A stretch of 64,000 nt of DNA from Peribacillus folii (GTDB taxonomy: Bacteria > Bacillota > Bacilli > Bacillales > DSM-1321): positions 124,001-188,000 of the forward strand of contig NZ_JASJOM010000007.1 of assembly GCF_030271255.1 (NCBI RefSeq), in the 5' to 3' direction. The notes beneath the pieces are model-generated. The model saw nothing but the letters and a program-made list of their open reading frames with translations. It was not told where the DNA came from and ran no database searches. Of the stretch, positions 54,821-64,000 are shown in pieces; the first letter of the stretch is position 1, and each line of letters opens with the position of its first letter. The translations under genes were made by a program, and so were the position numbers.

Positions 54821-56890
54821 ATGGAATTGATTCCAAGCGAACGATTTAAAAAGACGACCAAATATGTAAGGGCCATCATTTTCCTTGCCGCAATCGGGCT
54901 CACCATACTCTTTGTATTGCTTCTCTCTTTACTCGCTTATGCCAAAATATTAGGGCCGCCGCCATTGGCCGTGCCGCAATCCACCCTCTATTATAGCGAG
55001 GATGGGAATGTGATCGGTGAAACGGATAATGGCCAGAAGCGCTACTGGGCAGGGATGGATGCCATTTCACCCCAGCTCATCAAAGCGACTGTCGCTGTGG
55101 AGGACCGCCAATTTTACACTCATAATGGATTTGATATGAAGCGGATCGGCGGAGCCATTCTTGCGGACATCCGGGCAATGTCCAAGGTTCAGGGTGCAAG
55201 CACCATAACGCAGCAATATGCACGGAATCTGTTTCTTGGCCATGATAAAACATGGTCCCGCAAATTCAATGAGGCCTTCTATACAATCCGTTTGGAAATG
55301 AACTATTCCAAAAAGGAAATCCTCGAAGGCTATTTAAATACGATTTATTATGGCCATGGCGCATATGGGGCCCAGGCTGCAAGCCAGTATTACTTTGGCA
55401 AGGATGCCCTGGACCTTAATCTAGCTGAGGCCAGCATGCTGGCAGGGATACCTAAAGGGCCATCAAACTATTCGCCATTGGATAACCTCGAAAAGGCGAA
55501 ATCAAGGCAAAGGGTTGTCCTGCAGGCCATGAAAAACAAAAGCTACGTTGCAGAAAAAAATATCACCGAAGCCCTGCAAGCCCCGCTTACATTAAAAGGC
55601 GAGCATGGAACGGTCACCAATAAAACCGCTCCCTATTTCCAGGATGCGGTCAAGCAGGCTTTGAAATCACAGCTACATTTGGATGACAGGACGATCGAGC
55701 TTGGCGGGCTTAAGGTGTATACGACTCTCGATGAAGCCCAGCAGAAGGTTGCCGAAAATGTTGTTTCCAGTACTATACCCGATTCGTCAGGCATTCAAGC
55801 GTCGATCGTGGCAATGGATCCAGCTACAGGAGAAGTGAGGGCATTGGTCGGTGGACGGGATTATGGGGAGTCGCCTTTCAATAGGGCTACACAAGCCGTC
55901 CGTCAGCCAGGCTCCACGATGAAGCCGCTGCTTTATTATTCTGCGCTGGAGAATGGCTTCACGCCCTCTACCACCTTAAAAAGCGAGACGACTACCTTCA
56001 CGTTCGATGGTGGTCAATCATCCTATACACCGCATAATTACAATCATCAATATGCGGAAGGCGAAATCACGATGGCCCAGGCCATTGCTCTTTCAGATAA
56101 TATTTTCGCCGTGAAAACACATTTGTTCCTTGGGGAACAAACCTTGGTCGATACGGCGCGCCGCTTTGGCATAACGGCAAAAATGGCTGCCGTGCCATCG
56201 CTGGCACTCGGCACCTCTGGTGTGCGGGCGATTGAAATGGTCAATGCCTACAGCATAATCGCTAACGGCGGCAAGAAGGTTAAGCCCATTTTCATTAAAA
56301 AGGTTGAAAACCAAAAAGGGGAAGTCATCTTTGCGCAAAATAAGAAGCCGGAACAGGTTCTCGATCCGGATAAAGCGTTCGTGATGACCCAGATGCTAAC
56401 CGGGGTTTTCGATGAAACCTTAAATGGCTATACCAAGGTTACCGGCAGCACCATCAGCTCCCAGCTGAACCGCCCATACGCCGGCAAATCAGGCTCTACC
56501 CCGACTGATAGCTGGATGATCGGATACACACCGGAACTTGTCGCAGGAGTCTGGACTGGCTATGATCAAGGGAAAAAAATCGAGAATCCCGCAGAGAAAA
56601 GCTATGCAAAGAAAATCTGGGCGGCCTACATGGAAAAAGGCCTGCAGGGAACACCGGCCAAACCGTTTAAGGAAACGAAAAACGTAGTCGGGGTCAAAGT
56701 GAATCCAGCAAGCGGCAAATTGGCAACAAAGGATTGCCCCGTCTCAAGATTGACTTATTATGTGAAGGGAACGGAACCTATCGAATACTGTGCAGAGCAT
56801 TTTAAAGGCGAACAGCCTGCACATGTCCCTGACGAATCAGAACAAAAAAAGAACCCCTGGTACAAAAGGATCCTGAAGCCTTGGCATTAA
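54821..56890 (+). CDS. pbpG: Class A penicillin-binding protein 2D (sporulation)
   Basis: Bifunctional peptidoglycan synthase. One N-terminal membrane anchor (~residues 18-42), glycosyltransferase GT51 domain (~70-250; AVEDRQFYTHNGFD with the catalytic Glu, GASTITQQYARNLFL), then transpeptidase (~340-620): STMK in RQPGSTMKPLLYY, SDN in ALSDNIFAVK, KSG in AGKSGSTPTDSW. ATG 54821 (MELIPSERFKK) follows GAGAGGTG; 689 residues. Next to speE as B. subtilis pbpG, which acts in spore wall synthesis. Confidence 0.94.
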   Translation: MELIPSERFKKTTKYVRAIIFLAAIGLTILFVLLLSLLAYAKILGPPPLAVPQSTLYYSEDGNVIGETDNGQKRYWAGMDAISPQLIKATVAVEDRQFYTHNGFDMKRIGGAILADIRAMSKVQGASTITQQYARNLFLGHDKTWSRKFNEAFYTIRLEMNYSKKEILEGYLNTIYYGHGAYGAQAASQYYFGKDALDLNLAEASMLAGIPKGPSNYSPLDNLEKAKSRQRVVLQAMKNKSYVAEKNITEALQAPLTLKGEHGTVTNKTAPYFQDAVKQALKSQLHLDDRTIELGGLKVYTTLDEAQQKVAENVVSSTIPDSSGIQASIVAMDPATGEVRALVGGRDYGESPFNRATQAVRQPGSTMKPLLYYSALENGFTPSTTLKSETTTFTFDGGQSSYTPHNYNHQYAEGEITMAQAIALSDNIFAVKTHLFLGEQTLVDTARRFGITAKMAAVPSLALGTSGVRAIEMVNAYSIIANGGKKVKPIFIKKVENQKGEVIFAQNKKPEQVLDPDKAFVMTQMLTGVFDETLNGYTKVTGSTISSQLNRPYAGKSGSTPTDSWMIGYTPELVAGVWTGYDQGKKIENPAEKSYAKKIWAAYMEKGLQGTPAKPFKETKNVVGVKVNPASGKLATKDCPVSRLTYYVKGTEPIEYCAEHFKGEQPAHVPDESEQKKNPWYKRILKPWH

Positions 56891-56892
56891 CG

Positions 56893-56928
56893 AAAAAACC
56901 CGAAGCGGCTAGCGGCTTCGGGTTTTTT
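56893..56928 (+). terminator. Terminator of pbpG
   Basis: Perfect stem CCCGAAGC/GCTTCGGG flanked by A6 and T6, directly after the stop. Confidence 0.93.
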
Positions 56929-57036
56929 CTGTCCTAGTTCCACAGTGTCTAAACTGCTGTCTTTAAGTTTACTGATTTTATCCGTTTCCTACAAGTGCAA
57001 TTTTCACTAAACTTCAATCACACATGCAAATCATAT

Positions 57037-57546
57037 TCAAACCGCCAATGACTCCTTGAGTTTCGCCGAAGAACGCTCCCACATTCCTGCATCATGGTTT
57101 TTCAGGAAATCTGCCAGGATACGTTTTGATTTATCATCCATGTCCTCGACGATGATATGCCGTTTAAGCGATTTATCCATCCGGTTAACATGCTCCGGAA
57201 GGGATTTGTAGCCACGTCTGATCGAACGGTCGACCATCATCTCACAGGCAGTCACACCTGCATAATGCGGACCGTTTTGAGTGGCTTCGATCGTCACCCA
57301 AACAAGCCAGTAAGGCTTTGCATTCGGGACCTCTTCTTTCGTTTTCAGGAATTTGATCCCTTTTTCCACGACACTTCTTGCATGCATCGCACCGATATCC
57401 ACTTCGGCTTCTCCTGCATCGACATCAATGATGATCGGTGAAATGTTATCAAGGGTCAAAACCCCGGCCCCGTATCCGCCATGACCCTCAGTAGGATCAT
57501 TTTTGATGATATTGAAGCCTACCTTTTTCTTTGGTTGCTCTTCCAT
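57037..57546 (-). CDS. ywhD: YwhD family protein, function unknown
   Basis: A 169-residue soluble protein recognised by FNIIKNDPTEGHGGYGAGVLTLDNISPI (family start, quoted in part: DPTEGHGGYGAGVL) and GPHYAGVTACEMMVDRSIRRGYK. No function is known to me. ATG 57546 chosen because AGGAGG lies 8 nt upstream; another ATG two codons earlier is too close. 36 nt after ywhC, likely same transcript. Confidence 0.85.
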   Translation of the reverse strand: MEEQPKKKVGFNIIKNDPTEGHGGYGAGVLTLDNISPIIIDVDAGEAEVDIGAMHARSVVEKGIKFLKTKEEVPNAKPYWLVWVTIEATQNGPHYAGVTACEMMVDRSIRRGYKSLPEHVNRMDKSLKRHIIVEDMDDKSKRILADFLKNHDAGMWERSSAKLKESLAV

Positions 57547-57582
57547 ATTCATATCCTCCTTTATGTTTGTCATTCTTATCGG

Positions 57583-58263
57583 TTAAAAAAACAAAAGTGA
57601 AAAAAATTGACTCAATGTATCTCCTACAAATCTGATGCCCGTATCCAAAATCGGCCTGATTGTATAGTAGCTCAGCGGCGTGATGATCAAGATCAAAAAA
57701 ATCAGCGACCCATATTGTTCATACTGGGTCATTTTTGCCCGCAGGTCCGCCGAAACAATATCCTGGATGATCCGGTATCCATCAAGCGGCGGCAGCGGTA
57801 TCAGGTTGAATACAAACAATAGGACATTCAAGTTGATGAGCACATTCAAGAAGGGCTGGACGAAAAAAGGCAAATCAGGTCCAACGCCTGCTGCAAGCAA
57901 TCCGTAAAAGATCACAAATCCCAAGATGGCAATGATCAGGTTACTGAACGGACCGGCAAAAGAGACAAGCACTCCCGCCAACTTCGGATTCTTGAAATGA
58001 AAACGATTGACCGGAACAGGCCTTGCCCAACCGAAACCGGCGATCAATATCAGCAACGTGCCGATCGGATCCAAATGGGAAACTGGATTCAACGTCACTC
58101 GTCCTTCATTCTTTGCAGTCGGGTCACCGAACTTATAGGCCACATACGCATGTGAAAACTCATGAACCGTAAATGCGATCAACAATGACACGATGACATA
58201 AGGAAGTTCTTCCAAATCGTAATGCAGAAACCGTTCTAATTGATCCAATAGCTTCTCCCCCAA
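57583..58263 (-). CDS. ywhC: Site-2 protease family membrane protein (M50, YwhC)
   Basis: A 226-residue intramembrane metalloprotease of the short M50B group. HExxH zinc motif in [18 protein letters not shown] near residue 34, and the second zinc motif [13 protein letters not shown] near residue 160. Five or six hydrophobic segments, no PDZ domain. Substrate unknown. Upstream of ywhD. Confidence 0.88.
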   Translation of the reverse strand: MGEKLLDQLERFLHYDLEELPYVIVSLLIAFTVHEFSHAYVAYKFGDPTAKNEGRVTLNPVSHLDPIGTLLILIAGFGWARPVPVNRFHFKNPKLAGVLVSFAGPFSNLIIAILGFVIFYGLLAAGVGPDLPFFVQPFLNVLINLNVLLFVFNLIPLPPLDGYRIIQDIVSADLRAKMTQYEQYGSLIFLILIITPLSYYTIRPILDTGIRFVGDTLSQFFSLLFF

Positions 58264-58385
58264 TATATATTACCGTTAGTATACATCAAAAGACCAAGAA
58301 GTGAAAAAAACTCTGACTTCCGTGTCTTGCAATTCTTTTTTTGTTGTGAAACACTTACAAGATAAGAACGAAAGGGGGGATCATG

Positions 58386-58571
58386 ATGCCATATGTAACA
58401 GTCAAAATGCTTGAAGGACGCACGGATGAACAAAAAAAGGCTTTAGTCGAAAAGGTGACCGCGGCAGTTACGGAAACAACCGGAGCACCGGCAGAAGCCG
58501 TGACGATTTTCATTGAAGAAATGTCAAAAAACCACTTGGCAGTAGCCGGTGTCCGCAAAAGCGACCTATGA
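58386..58571 (+). CDS. ywhB: 4-oxalocrotonate tautomerase family protein (YwhB)
   Basis: A 61-residue tautomerase subunit. The ATG at 58386 puts Pro directly after Met (MPYVTVKMLEGRT), giving the catalytic N-terminal Pro1; the ATG one codon earlier would block it. Arg11-type residue is in GRTDEQKKALV. AAGGGGGG precedes it. Forms hexamers in the family; physiological substrate unknown. Confidence 0.93.
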   Translation: MPYVTVKMLEGRTDEQKKALVEKVTAAVTETTGAPAEAVTIFIEEMSKNHLAVAGVRKSDL

Positions 58572-58611
58572 GTTTTACATAACGGGGAAAGCTAAGTCAT
58601 TCATTTAAAAT

Positions 58612-58664
58612 GTACCCTGCAGGATGGACCCTTTGAAAAAAGATCCATCCTGCAGGGCACTTTT
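58612..58664 (+). terminator. Strong hairpin after ywhB
   Basis: A 17-bp stem with one mismatch, GTACCCTGCAGGATGGA paired with TCCATCCTGCAGGGCAC, followed by TTTTGTTT. It is related to the hairpin at 52824. It acts as the ywhB terminator. Confidence 0.85.
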
Positions 58665-58724
58665 GTTTAACATAGGGGAAAACACGTCGATTGGACTAGG
58701 AGAAGCTGTATATTGACCGTTCCT

Positions 58725-58785
58725 TTTCACTGCAGGCGGTCCCTTTCCGCGGGAGTCTCGCACCCTCCGTTCCAATCCACTCTGA
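58725..58785 (+). repeat. Degenerate Bacillaceae intergenic repeat, copy 2
   Basis: TTTCACTGCAGGCGGTCCC and TTTCCGCGGGAGTCTCG match copy 1 (12331-12398, minus strand) in the core. The remaining gap up to 59025 is AT-rich with no convincing gene. Confidence 0.55.
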
Positions 58786-59025
58786 GTGAAAATGATGATG
58801 GAGTCTCCATTGCCTTCAGTATTGCTGATTTAATCCACTCAGTTTTAACATGTAGATATAAATTCCATTTCCCGAAATGTTGAACAGACGATAAATTTTA
58901 GATTATCTTAATAGGCTACATGACAAAAACGGTTTCATTTACTTTATGAAAGACTCTTTAAATCATTCATATCAAAGATCCTCCTATACAACTCCGCAAC
59001 AAAGGTCGGTGAAGATAGTTGAACC

Positions 59026-59067
59026 TAAAAAAGATGCCGCCTGCAAAATACAGACAGCTTTTTTTAT
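59026..59067 (-). terminator. Weak terminator after ywgA
   Basis: Imperfect stem GC-G-CTG/CAG-C-GC followed on the minus strand by ATCTTTTTTAGG, 22 nt after the ywgA stop. Confidence 0.4.
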
Positions 59068-59088
59068 GCCCTTAACAAGGGGTATGCC

Positions 59089-59598
59089 TCAATTGGGCTT
59101 GGCTTTTGTTTTTAACTGGTCAATATATGCATATGCTTCATCAATTTCTTCCAGTGTATATTTTTGTTTGCTTTTCAGTGTGAAAATCTTCTCGGTGACT
59201 TCCGCTTTTTCGAGCGTGTCGAAATATAACACCGTTGAAACCAGCTCCAAAAACCGGGCATTCTGCTCATTCATATCAAGTAAGCATGCCTCAAGGGCAG
59301 GCATCTCCACTTCCTGTATCGATAGGAAGTCCTGGCCCGCATCGGTTATTGAATAGCAATATTGATAATATCCTGCCTTTTTTTCCCTTACCTCATTCAA
59401 ATAGCCCATCTCGCAAAGCTCTTCAATCCGTAAGGTCAGCTCCTCCGAATACGGCCCATAAAAATGAAACTGAAACTTCTCGTGGAAAGGAAACGAAAGC
59501 TTTTTCGCGATGTACACGATTTTTTGTAATTTTTTCCGACCCGAGATTTCACCGGCAGTAGAAATTGCATTGATAATATTTGCATGATCCTTAAACAA
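59089..59598 (-). CDS. ywgA: YwgA family protein (winged-helix-like), function unknown
   Basis: A 169-residue protein with an N-terminal region like DNA-binding winged helices (SGRKKLQKIVYIAKKLSFPF, GPYSEELTLRIEELCEMGYL, YSITDAGQDFL) and a helical C terminus. No function is known to me. TTG start at 59598 with GGAG nine bases upstream. Lies 32 nt after ywfO, the same pairing as in B. subtilis, so co-transcribed. Confidence 0.8.
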   Translation of the reverse strand: MFKDHANIINAISTAGEISGRKKLQKIVYIAKKLSFPFHEKFQFHFYGPYSEELTLRIEELCEMGYLNEVREKKAGYYQYCYSITDAGQDFLSIQEVEMPALEACLLDMNEQNARFLELVSTVLYFDTLEKAEVTEKIFTLKSKQKYTLEEIDEAYAYIDQLKTKAKPN

Positions 59599-59630
59599 GG
59601 CTCGTCACTCCTCACCAAAAATGTACCACT

Positions 59631-60938
59631 TCAATCCGCTAGCTCCAAAAGCTCACGAATCTGTTTTTTTATATTTTTCTTCGTCGATTCATCACGCAAT
59701 AGATCTGCTGGATAATACAGCTTATGGTCCGTTCTCCTTTTGCCTGAAATGGCGTCGACGATTTCGGATTCACGCGACAATTCACGGATTTCGCCATTAT
59801 TTTTCAGCAAGTGAATCGGCAATCTTTCCTCTTCCTCACCCGGCCGGTAAAAATCATACGGCAGATCTGACGAGGAATCGACGACGAGATAATAATCCGG
59901 ATCGATCCCTGCCTTTTTGAATAGCGTCCTCAATTCCATCAATCTGTTCATCTGATTGTTAGAAGGATGGAATTCGACATATTTAAATAGTTTCCGGTTA
60001 ACGAAGCGCGTGCATAAATCTTTTAAAATCGCATCGTTCTCTTCTTCCCAAGCCTCGAAATAATAGAGCATCACCGCTTCGTCCATTTTCAAGTAGTCAG
60101 CTAAGGTCACTTCCCCCTTGAATAATGAATAAAAATGGTGCGGTTCCTGCGCAAACTCATAACCTGCTTCGTAAAGATGCTTTGCCCTATGCAGGATCTT
60201 GGTAAGAATGACCTCTGCACTTCTCGTGACCGGATGGAAATAAACCTGCCAATACATTTGATAGCGGCTCATGATATAATCTTCCACTGCATGCATCCCG
60301 CTTTGTTTAATCACGGCATGCTCTTCCCTCGGCCTCATGACACGAAGCAGCCTTTCCATATCGAAGTGTCCATAGCTCACGCCGGTAAAGTAAGCATCAC
60401 GCTGTAAATAGTCCATCCTATCAGCATCGATCTGACTGGAGATCAGGCTGACCACCAATTTGCCTTTATAGGTTTTTGCAATGACCTCAGCCACTTTTTT
60501 AGGAAAATCACGGCCGACCTTAAGGAGGATCTTATTCACTTCCGTGTCGCCGACGATTATCTGTTGGGTGAATTGCTCATGGTCGAGGTCAAATACCTTT
60601 TCAAAAGAATGAGAGAATGGGCCGTGACCCAAATCATGCAGCAGGGCTGCACACAATGATAGTAAACGTTCCTCCGGCTTCCATTCCGGCCTTCCTTCGA
60701 AAACATCATCGACAATCCTCCGGACAATCTCATAAACTCCAAGCGAATGGCTGAGCCGGCTATGCTCAGCACCATGAAAGGTTAAATACGTCGTTCCCAG
60801 CTGCTTGATCCTTCTAAGGCGCTGGAATTCCTTCGTTCCGATCAAATCCCATATAACCCGGTCACGAACATGTATATACCGGTGCACCGGGTCCTTGAAT
60901 ACTTTTTCTTCTTGTAATTTTTCGCGGGAATATTCCAT
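59631..60938 (-). CDS. ywfO: HD-domain phosphohydrolase (YwfO)
   Basis: A 435-residue HD-superfamily enzyme similar to dGTPase/SAMHD1-like dNTP triphosphohydrolases. Metal-binding motif: RLSHSLGVYEI (His), ALLHDLGHGPFSHSFE (His-Asp), and SSQIDADRMDYLQRDAYFTG (Asp). Substrate unconfirmed; dNTPs are likely. Start follows AGAGGG; a consensus TATAAT is at 60974-60979 on the minus strand, about 35 nt upstream. Confidence 0.88.
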   Translation of the reverse strand: MEYSREKLQEEKVFKDPVHRYIHVRDRVIWDLIGTKEFQRLRRIKQLGTTYLTFHGAEHSRLSHSLGVYEIVRRIVDDVFEGRPEWKPEERLLSLCAALLHDLGHGPFSHSFEKVFDLDHEQFTQQIIVGDTEVNKILLKVGRDFPKKVAEVIAKTYKGKLVVSLISSQIDADRMDYLQRDAYFTGVSYGHFDMERLLRVMRPREEHAVIKQSGMHAVEDYIMSRYQMYWQVYFHPVTRSAEVILTKILHRAKHLYEAGYEFAQEPHHFYSLFKGEVTLADYLKMDEAVMLYYFEAWEEENDAILKDLCTRFVNRKLFKYVEFHPSNNQMNRLMELRTLFKKAGIDPDYYLVVDSSSDLPYDFYRPGEEEERLPIHLLKNNGEIRELSRESEIVDAISGKRRTDHKLYYPADLLRDESTKKNIKKQIRELLELAD

Positions 60939-61159
60939 GAACTACCCTCTTTTTTCATAATCTCGATTCATCCATTATAGCGCGTTTTGACAAAAAACCC
61001 TAACATTCCCCTTACTAGCAAGCGGGGTCATTTTGTAAGAAAACGGAAGATTCCATTTGGTTTCGTCCTGAAAACAAGAAAATAAAAAATCACCGCAGTA
61101 AGTTTCAATCTGGGTGATACAGCCTGTTCCATTTATTAAAAAGCAATCCTGCATGGATA

Positions 61160-61381
61160 TTACTTTAGTTTTTTAGTGATTTTTTCTAGTAACTCGTCTT
61201 CTGTCGGTGCTGCAACCGGACGTTTATTGACAAAGGCAAATGATTTCTTTCTGCCTGGACCGCAATAGGATTGGCAGCCCACTTCAATTTTCGCGTCGGG
61301 ATCAAGCTTTTCAAGACGGGGGACCAGCGTCTTGATATTCACCGCCAAGCAATCGTCGCACACCCTGAATTCATTGGACAT
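61160..61381 (-). CDS. DUF1450 small protein (YuzB-like)
   Basis: A 73-residue protein with CDDC (residues 8-11) and [18 protein letters not shown] (Cys36, Cys40), the pattern of the DUF1450 group that looks like a thioredoxin-type [2Fe-2S] ferredoxin. Function unknown. The site GGAGG directly abuts the ATG, an unusually short spacing. Isolated gene between ywfO and rsfA. Confidence 0.75.
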   Translation of the reverse strand: MSNEFRVCDDCLAVNIKTLVPRLEKLDPDAKIEVGCQSYCGPGRKKSFAFVNKRPVAAPTEDELLEKITKKLK

Positions 61382-61659
61382 CCTCCGGTCACCATCCTTC
61401 CCATGACAAACTATTTTTCATCCAATTATATGGCTAAAAGGTATTTTACCGCTTCTACCTATGAATTTCAAGTGGACTTGCCGGGCGAAAGAGCATGGAA
61501 AAGATGTAATCAATCAAAAAACTAGTATCCTTTCAACCTTTTTGTATAAAAAATCCAGATTTTGTCCAGAATGCTAGTAGAACACAGCTTAAATCATGGC
61601 CACACGATATTTTATATAGTTATTCATTTTAAAAGTTACCAGAAAGGGAGTATGTAGAA

Positions 61660-62406
61660 ATGAAGGTTCGTCAAGACGCCTGGACAGAAGAAGATGATTT
61701 ACTTTTGGCAGAAACGGTATTGCGCCATGTGCGGGAAGGAAGCACACAGCTGAATGCATTCGAAGAAGTAGGAGATAAGCTGAACCGCACCTCTGCTGCC
61801 TGTGGATTCCGCTGGAATGCGGTGGTCCGCCATAATTACGATAAAGCGCTTTCCCTTGCCAAGAAACAGCGAAAGCAGCGGCAAAGGATCCTTGGAAAGG
61901 ATCAAGCGGCGAAAAAGCGGCTGCTATATACACCGCCGACCCCTACCATTTCCGACATCATGGTTCCCCAAGTACAAGAAGGGGAGCTAGAGCCGGAAAC
62001 GGAAGCGGTGGCTGGCAGTTATGAAACGGCTGAAGAATTCGTAGTGGCTGAAGCACTGGCGCCTAAGGTCCGGAGCACGCAGGCAGCGACGGACAGGGCC
62101 TTGAACCTCGATACCGTCATCGCCTATTTGGAATCTATGAATGGGCATACGGTTCAGACCGAGGTACTAAAAACCGAAAATGAAAGATTGAAGCTTGAAA
62201 TCAAGGGGCTAAAAAAGCGGAATGAAGAACTGGAGAATAAAATCAGCCATCTCGAACAAAATAGCGGCTTGATGCAGGAAGATTATGAAACTCTGATGAA
62301 TATCATGAACCGGGCAAGAAAACTCGTCTTGTTAGAGGAAGAAGAACGTCCGGCAACGAAATTCAAGATGGACCGGAATGGTAATTTGGAAAAAATGGCT
62401 GAGTGA
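61660..62406 (+). CDS. rsfA: RsfA-type prespore transcription regulator
   Basis: Forespore regulator that fine-tunes SigF-dependent genes. N-terminal Myb/SANT-like DNA-binding domain (residues ~1-60: DAWTEEDDLLLAETVLRHV, AFEEVGDKLNRTSAACGFRWN), a variable acidic linker, and a C-terminal coiled coil (~165-215). 248 residues; position next to lipL matches ywfN/rsfA of B. subtilis. ATG follows AAGGGAG. I could not define a SigF/SigG promoter. Confidence 0.88.
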   Translation: MKVRQDAWTEEDDLLLAETVLRHVREGSTQLNAFEEVGDKLNRTSAACGFRWNAVVRHNYDKALSLAKKQRKQRQRILGKDQAAKKRLLYTPPTPTISDIMVPQVQEGELEPETEAVAGSYETAEEFVVAEALAPKVRSTQAATDRALNLDTVIAYLESMNGHTVQTEVLKTENERLKLEIKGLKKRNEELENKISHLEQNSGLMQEDYETLMNIMNRARKLVLLEEEERPATKFKMDRNGNLEKMAE

Positions 62407-62461
62407 TATGAAGCGCTGGCTGTCTTACCGCAAGTTGAGCCAATTGCAAAAAGACGGATTG

Positions 62462-62496
62462 AAAAAGGGAGCCTTAAAAGAATGGGGCTCTTTTTC
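62462..62496 (+). terminator. Terminator of rsfA
   Basis: Stem AAAAAGGGAGCC/GGGCTCTTTTT with T-run, 56 nt after the stop. Confidence 0.8.
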
Positions 62497-62536
62497 CTTA
62501 TCAAAGTTTGGGTGAATGCTAAAATCGTATGAAATG

Positions 62537-62567
62537 AAAAAAGCCGTTCCTGCACGGATACGGCTTT
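62537..62567 (-). terminator. Terminator of lipL
   Basis: Stem AAAGCCGT/ACGGCTTT with inner TCC/GGA pairing, followed by TTTTTT on the minus strand; 7 nt after the lipL stop. Confidence 0.85.
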
Positions 62568-62573
62568 CCACAT

Positions 62574-63425
62574 TCAAACATTTAATAATGAAGCGAACAC
62601 TTTATCGTTTCGTTCCAGCACTCTTGTCAAATATGCCTCATACAGCGGCCATTCCTCGGCGGTAAGCGTATCGGAGAATATCCGGCCGCTATGCTCCCTC
62701 AGCACTGTCAGGAACCTGAGCATCACGTCCTGGACACTCCATTGCACGCCCAGCAATTCTGAAAGAGATGCCATGACGGAAGGGACGATATCGGGATATG
62801 CGAACTTCGTTTCTGCATTAGCTTTGGCTGCTTTATAGAATCCTTTCACGAGATTCGCGCGTTCCGCCCCGCTTCCATTGACGCACAAATAGATTTGCAC
62901 CGCTACCCCATTGCGGATCCTCCGTTGGGATATGCCGGCAAATTTTTGTCCATTGATGCTTAAATCGTAGCTTCCCGGACAATAGGAGCCGACGATCTCC
63001 CTTGCCTCCATCGTGACCGGAAAATCGGCAAACATCAATTGAACAAGCTCCCACATCGCATCATAGCCACGGTTGATTTCGATTTTTTGCTCGTTTTCAG
63101 GAAAAATAAGAGAGAGATTAAGGACCCCCTCGTCCAACACGACGGCCAGTCCCCCGGAATTGCGGACAATGGCCTTGAAACCGTGTTCCTCCAATTGATC
63201 CAAACCCTTTTTAAGGAAAGGCAGCCTCGTGTCCTGGATACCCATGACGACGGTTCTATGGTGCACCCACGCCCTTGCCACCGCCGCTGAGTTACCTGAT
63301 CCCACGGATGCACATAATGTATCATCCATAGCAAAGGACTCCAGAGCTGGAAACTGGGGACCTACGGAAGATTGATCAATCACCCGCCACTTTTGCTGCA
63401 TTAGTAATGAACCTGTTTCACTCAT
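62574..63425 (-). CDS. lipL: Octanoyl-[GcvH]:protein N-octanoyltransferase
   Basis: Moves octanoyl/lipoyl groups from GcvH to the E2 subunits of 2-oxoacid dehydrogenases. BPL/LPL fold with [20 protein letters not shown]. The catalytic Cys149 is in [26 protein letters not shown], with Lys161. 283 residues, start after AAAGGAAG. In B. subtilis lipL (ywfL) is likewise beside pta and rsfA. Confidence 0.94.
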   Translation of the reverse strand: MSETGSLLMQQKWRVIDQSSVGPQFPALESFAMDDTLCASVGSGNSAAVARAWVHHRTVVMGIQDTRLPFLKKGLDQLEEHGFKAIVRNSGGLAVVLDEGVLNLSLIFPENEQKIEINRGYDAMWELVQLMFADFPVTMEAREIVGSYCPGSYDLSINGQKFAGISQRRIRNGVAVQIYLCVNGSGAERANLVKGFYKAAKANAETKFAYPDIVPSVMASLSELLGVQWSVQDVMLRFLTVLREHSGRIFSDTLTAEEWPLYEAYLTRVLERNDKVFASLLNV

Positions 63426-63464
63426 ATGAATCTTCCTTTACATGTTCTCTCGCTGCCGTTATTG

Positions 63465-64000
63465 TTACTGGACGACAAACCCCTGCGCGGCAGTAATGAT
63501 GGCCAGTTTGTACACATCCTCTTCATTACATCCCCTTGAAAGGTCATTTACAGGCCGGTTCAGACCTTGAAGGATCGGACCGACCGCTTCGAAGCCTCCC
63601 AAACGCTGAACCATCTTATAGCTGATGTTCCCTGCTTCAAGGCTTGGGAAAATGAATACATTGGCATCTCCTTGAATAAGGGAGTCAGGTGCTTTTTGTC
63701 TTGCCACCGAAGGTACGAACGCCGCATCAAACTGGAATTCACCGTCCAAGATAACCTCGGGATCGATTTCTTTCGCTATAGAGACAGCATCGACGACCTT
63801 CTGTGTCTCCGGCGAAACGGCAGATCCCTTCGTCGAAAAGCTAAGCAGCGCCACACGCGGATCGATATCGAACATTTGTGCAGTTTTTGCACTTTCGATG
63901 GCAATTTCCGCTAGATCCTGGGAATTGGGGTTTATATTAATCGCGCAGTCTGCAAAAACGAACCTTTCTTCCCCACGGACCATGATGAAGACCCCAGATG
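63465..64000 (-). CDS. pta: Phosphate acetyltransferase, C-terminal part (cut by window edge)
   Basis: Converts acetyl-CoA and phosphate to acetyl phosphate. The last ~178 residues are present; the frame runs to base 64000 and the start lies beyond. Motifs: SGVFIMVRGEERFVFADCAIN, ALLSFSTKGSA, ILDGEFQFDAAF and IFPSLEAGNISYKMVQRLGG. The apparent Met at 63983 is internal, not a start. Neighbour order lipL-pta is as in B. subtilis. Confidence 0.95.
   Translation of the reverse strand, partial: SGVFIMVRGEERFVFADCAININPNSQDLAEIAIESAKTAQMFDIDPRVALLSFSTKGSAVSPETQKVVDAVSIAKEIDPEVILDGEFQFDAAFVPSVARQKAPDSLIQGDANVFIFPSLEAGNISYKMVQRLGGFEAVGPILQGLNRPVNDLSRGCNEEDVYKLAIITAAQGFVVQ

Noticed and set aside
58946-59561. 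Plus-strand frames of 136 and 108 residues opposite ywgA
   Set aside because: They are shadows of the conserved ywgA gene and have unusual composition (many Ser, His and Cys).

Overview
The window comes from a low-GC, endospore-forming Bacillaceae chromosome. The gene order closely follows the Bacillus subtilis ywf-ywl / atp / rho / pyrG region. A proton-pumping complex I (nuo) cluster sits beside the atp operon, which B. subtilis 168 lacks, and there is an icmF fatty-acid operon. A Peribacillus (Bacillus simplex group) or related genome fits best; this is inference from protein resemblance. No phage, IS element, tRNA, rRNA or CRISPR array was seen. Almost all genes lie on the minus strand, so the window is described from right to left in the direction of transcription. 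Exceptions are ywjG, ywjE-uvsE, pbpG, ywhB and rsfA on the plus strand.

Right part (64000-45600): pta (cut by the edge), lipL, the sporulation regulator rsfA, a DUF1450 protein, ywfO-ywgA, ywhB, ywhC, ywhD, the class A penicillin-binding protein pbpG, speE-speB (polyamines), ywiB-argS, the ywjE-uvsE pair and fadF, an Fe-S electron-transfer protein for beta-oxidation. Next comes an apparent operon thl-hbd-acd-acd-tetR-icmF (45471-37017) joining butyryl/isobutyryl-CoA metabolism to beta-oxidation. The fadF and thl promoters carry similar FadR-like operators.

Middle part (37000-20000): rpoE (delta), pyrG, a repeat-rich gap, ywjG, spo0F, fbaA, a small transaldolase, murA, class II fructose-bisphosphatase (glpX), rho, rpmE, tdk, a YhcN-like lipoprotein, prfA-prmC, spoIIR, and ywlC with a dense DnaA-box cluster over its upstream region. 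Left part (20000-1): mntP, the arginine phosphatase ywlE, a sensorless chemotaxis protein, rpiB-ywlG-glyA (PurR-like boxes before glyA), upp-mnaA, a Vpr-like subtilase, the complete atpIBEFHAGDC operon, and nuoABCD (cut). nuo has its own promoter with a full-consensus CcpA cre at the start site, and NuoC carries a long alanine/lysine-rich tandem-repeat extension.

Most of the window is conserved core genome. The points most worth following are regulatory or structural: the ywlC DnaA-box cluster, the NuoC 105-bp repeats, the cre over the nuo start site, the shared FadR-like operators, the palindrome over the glpX promoter, and the repeated ACTCGCGA sequence between ywjG and pyrG.
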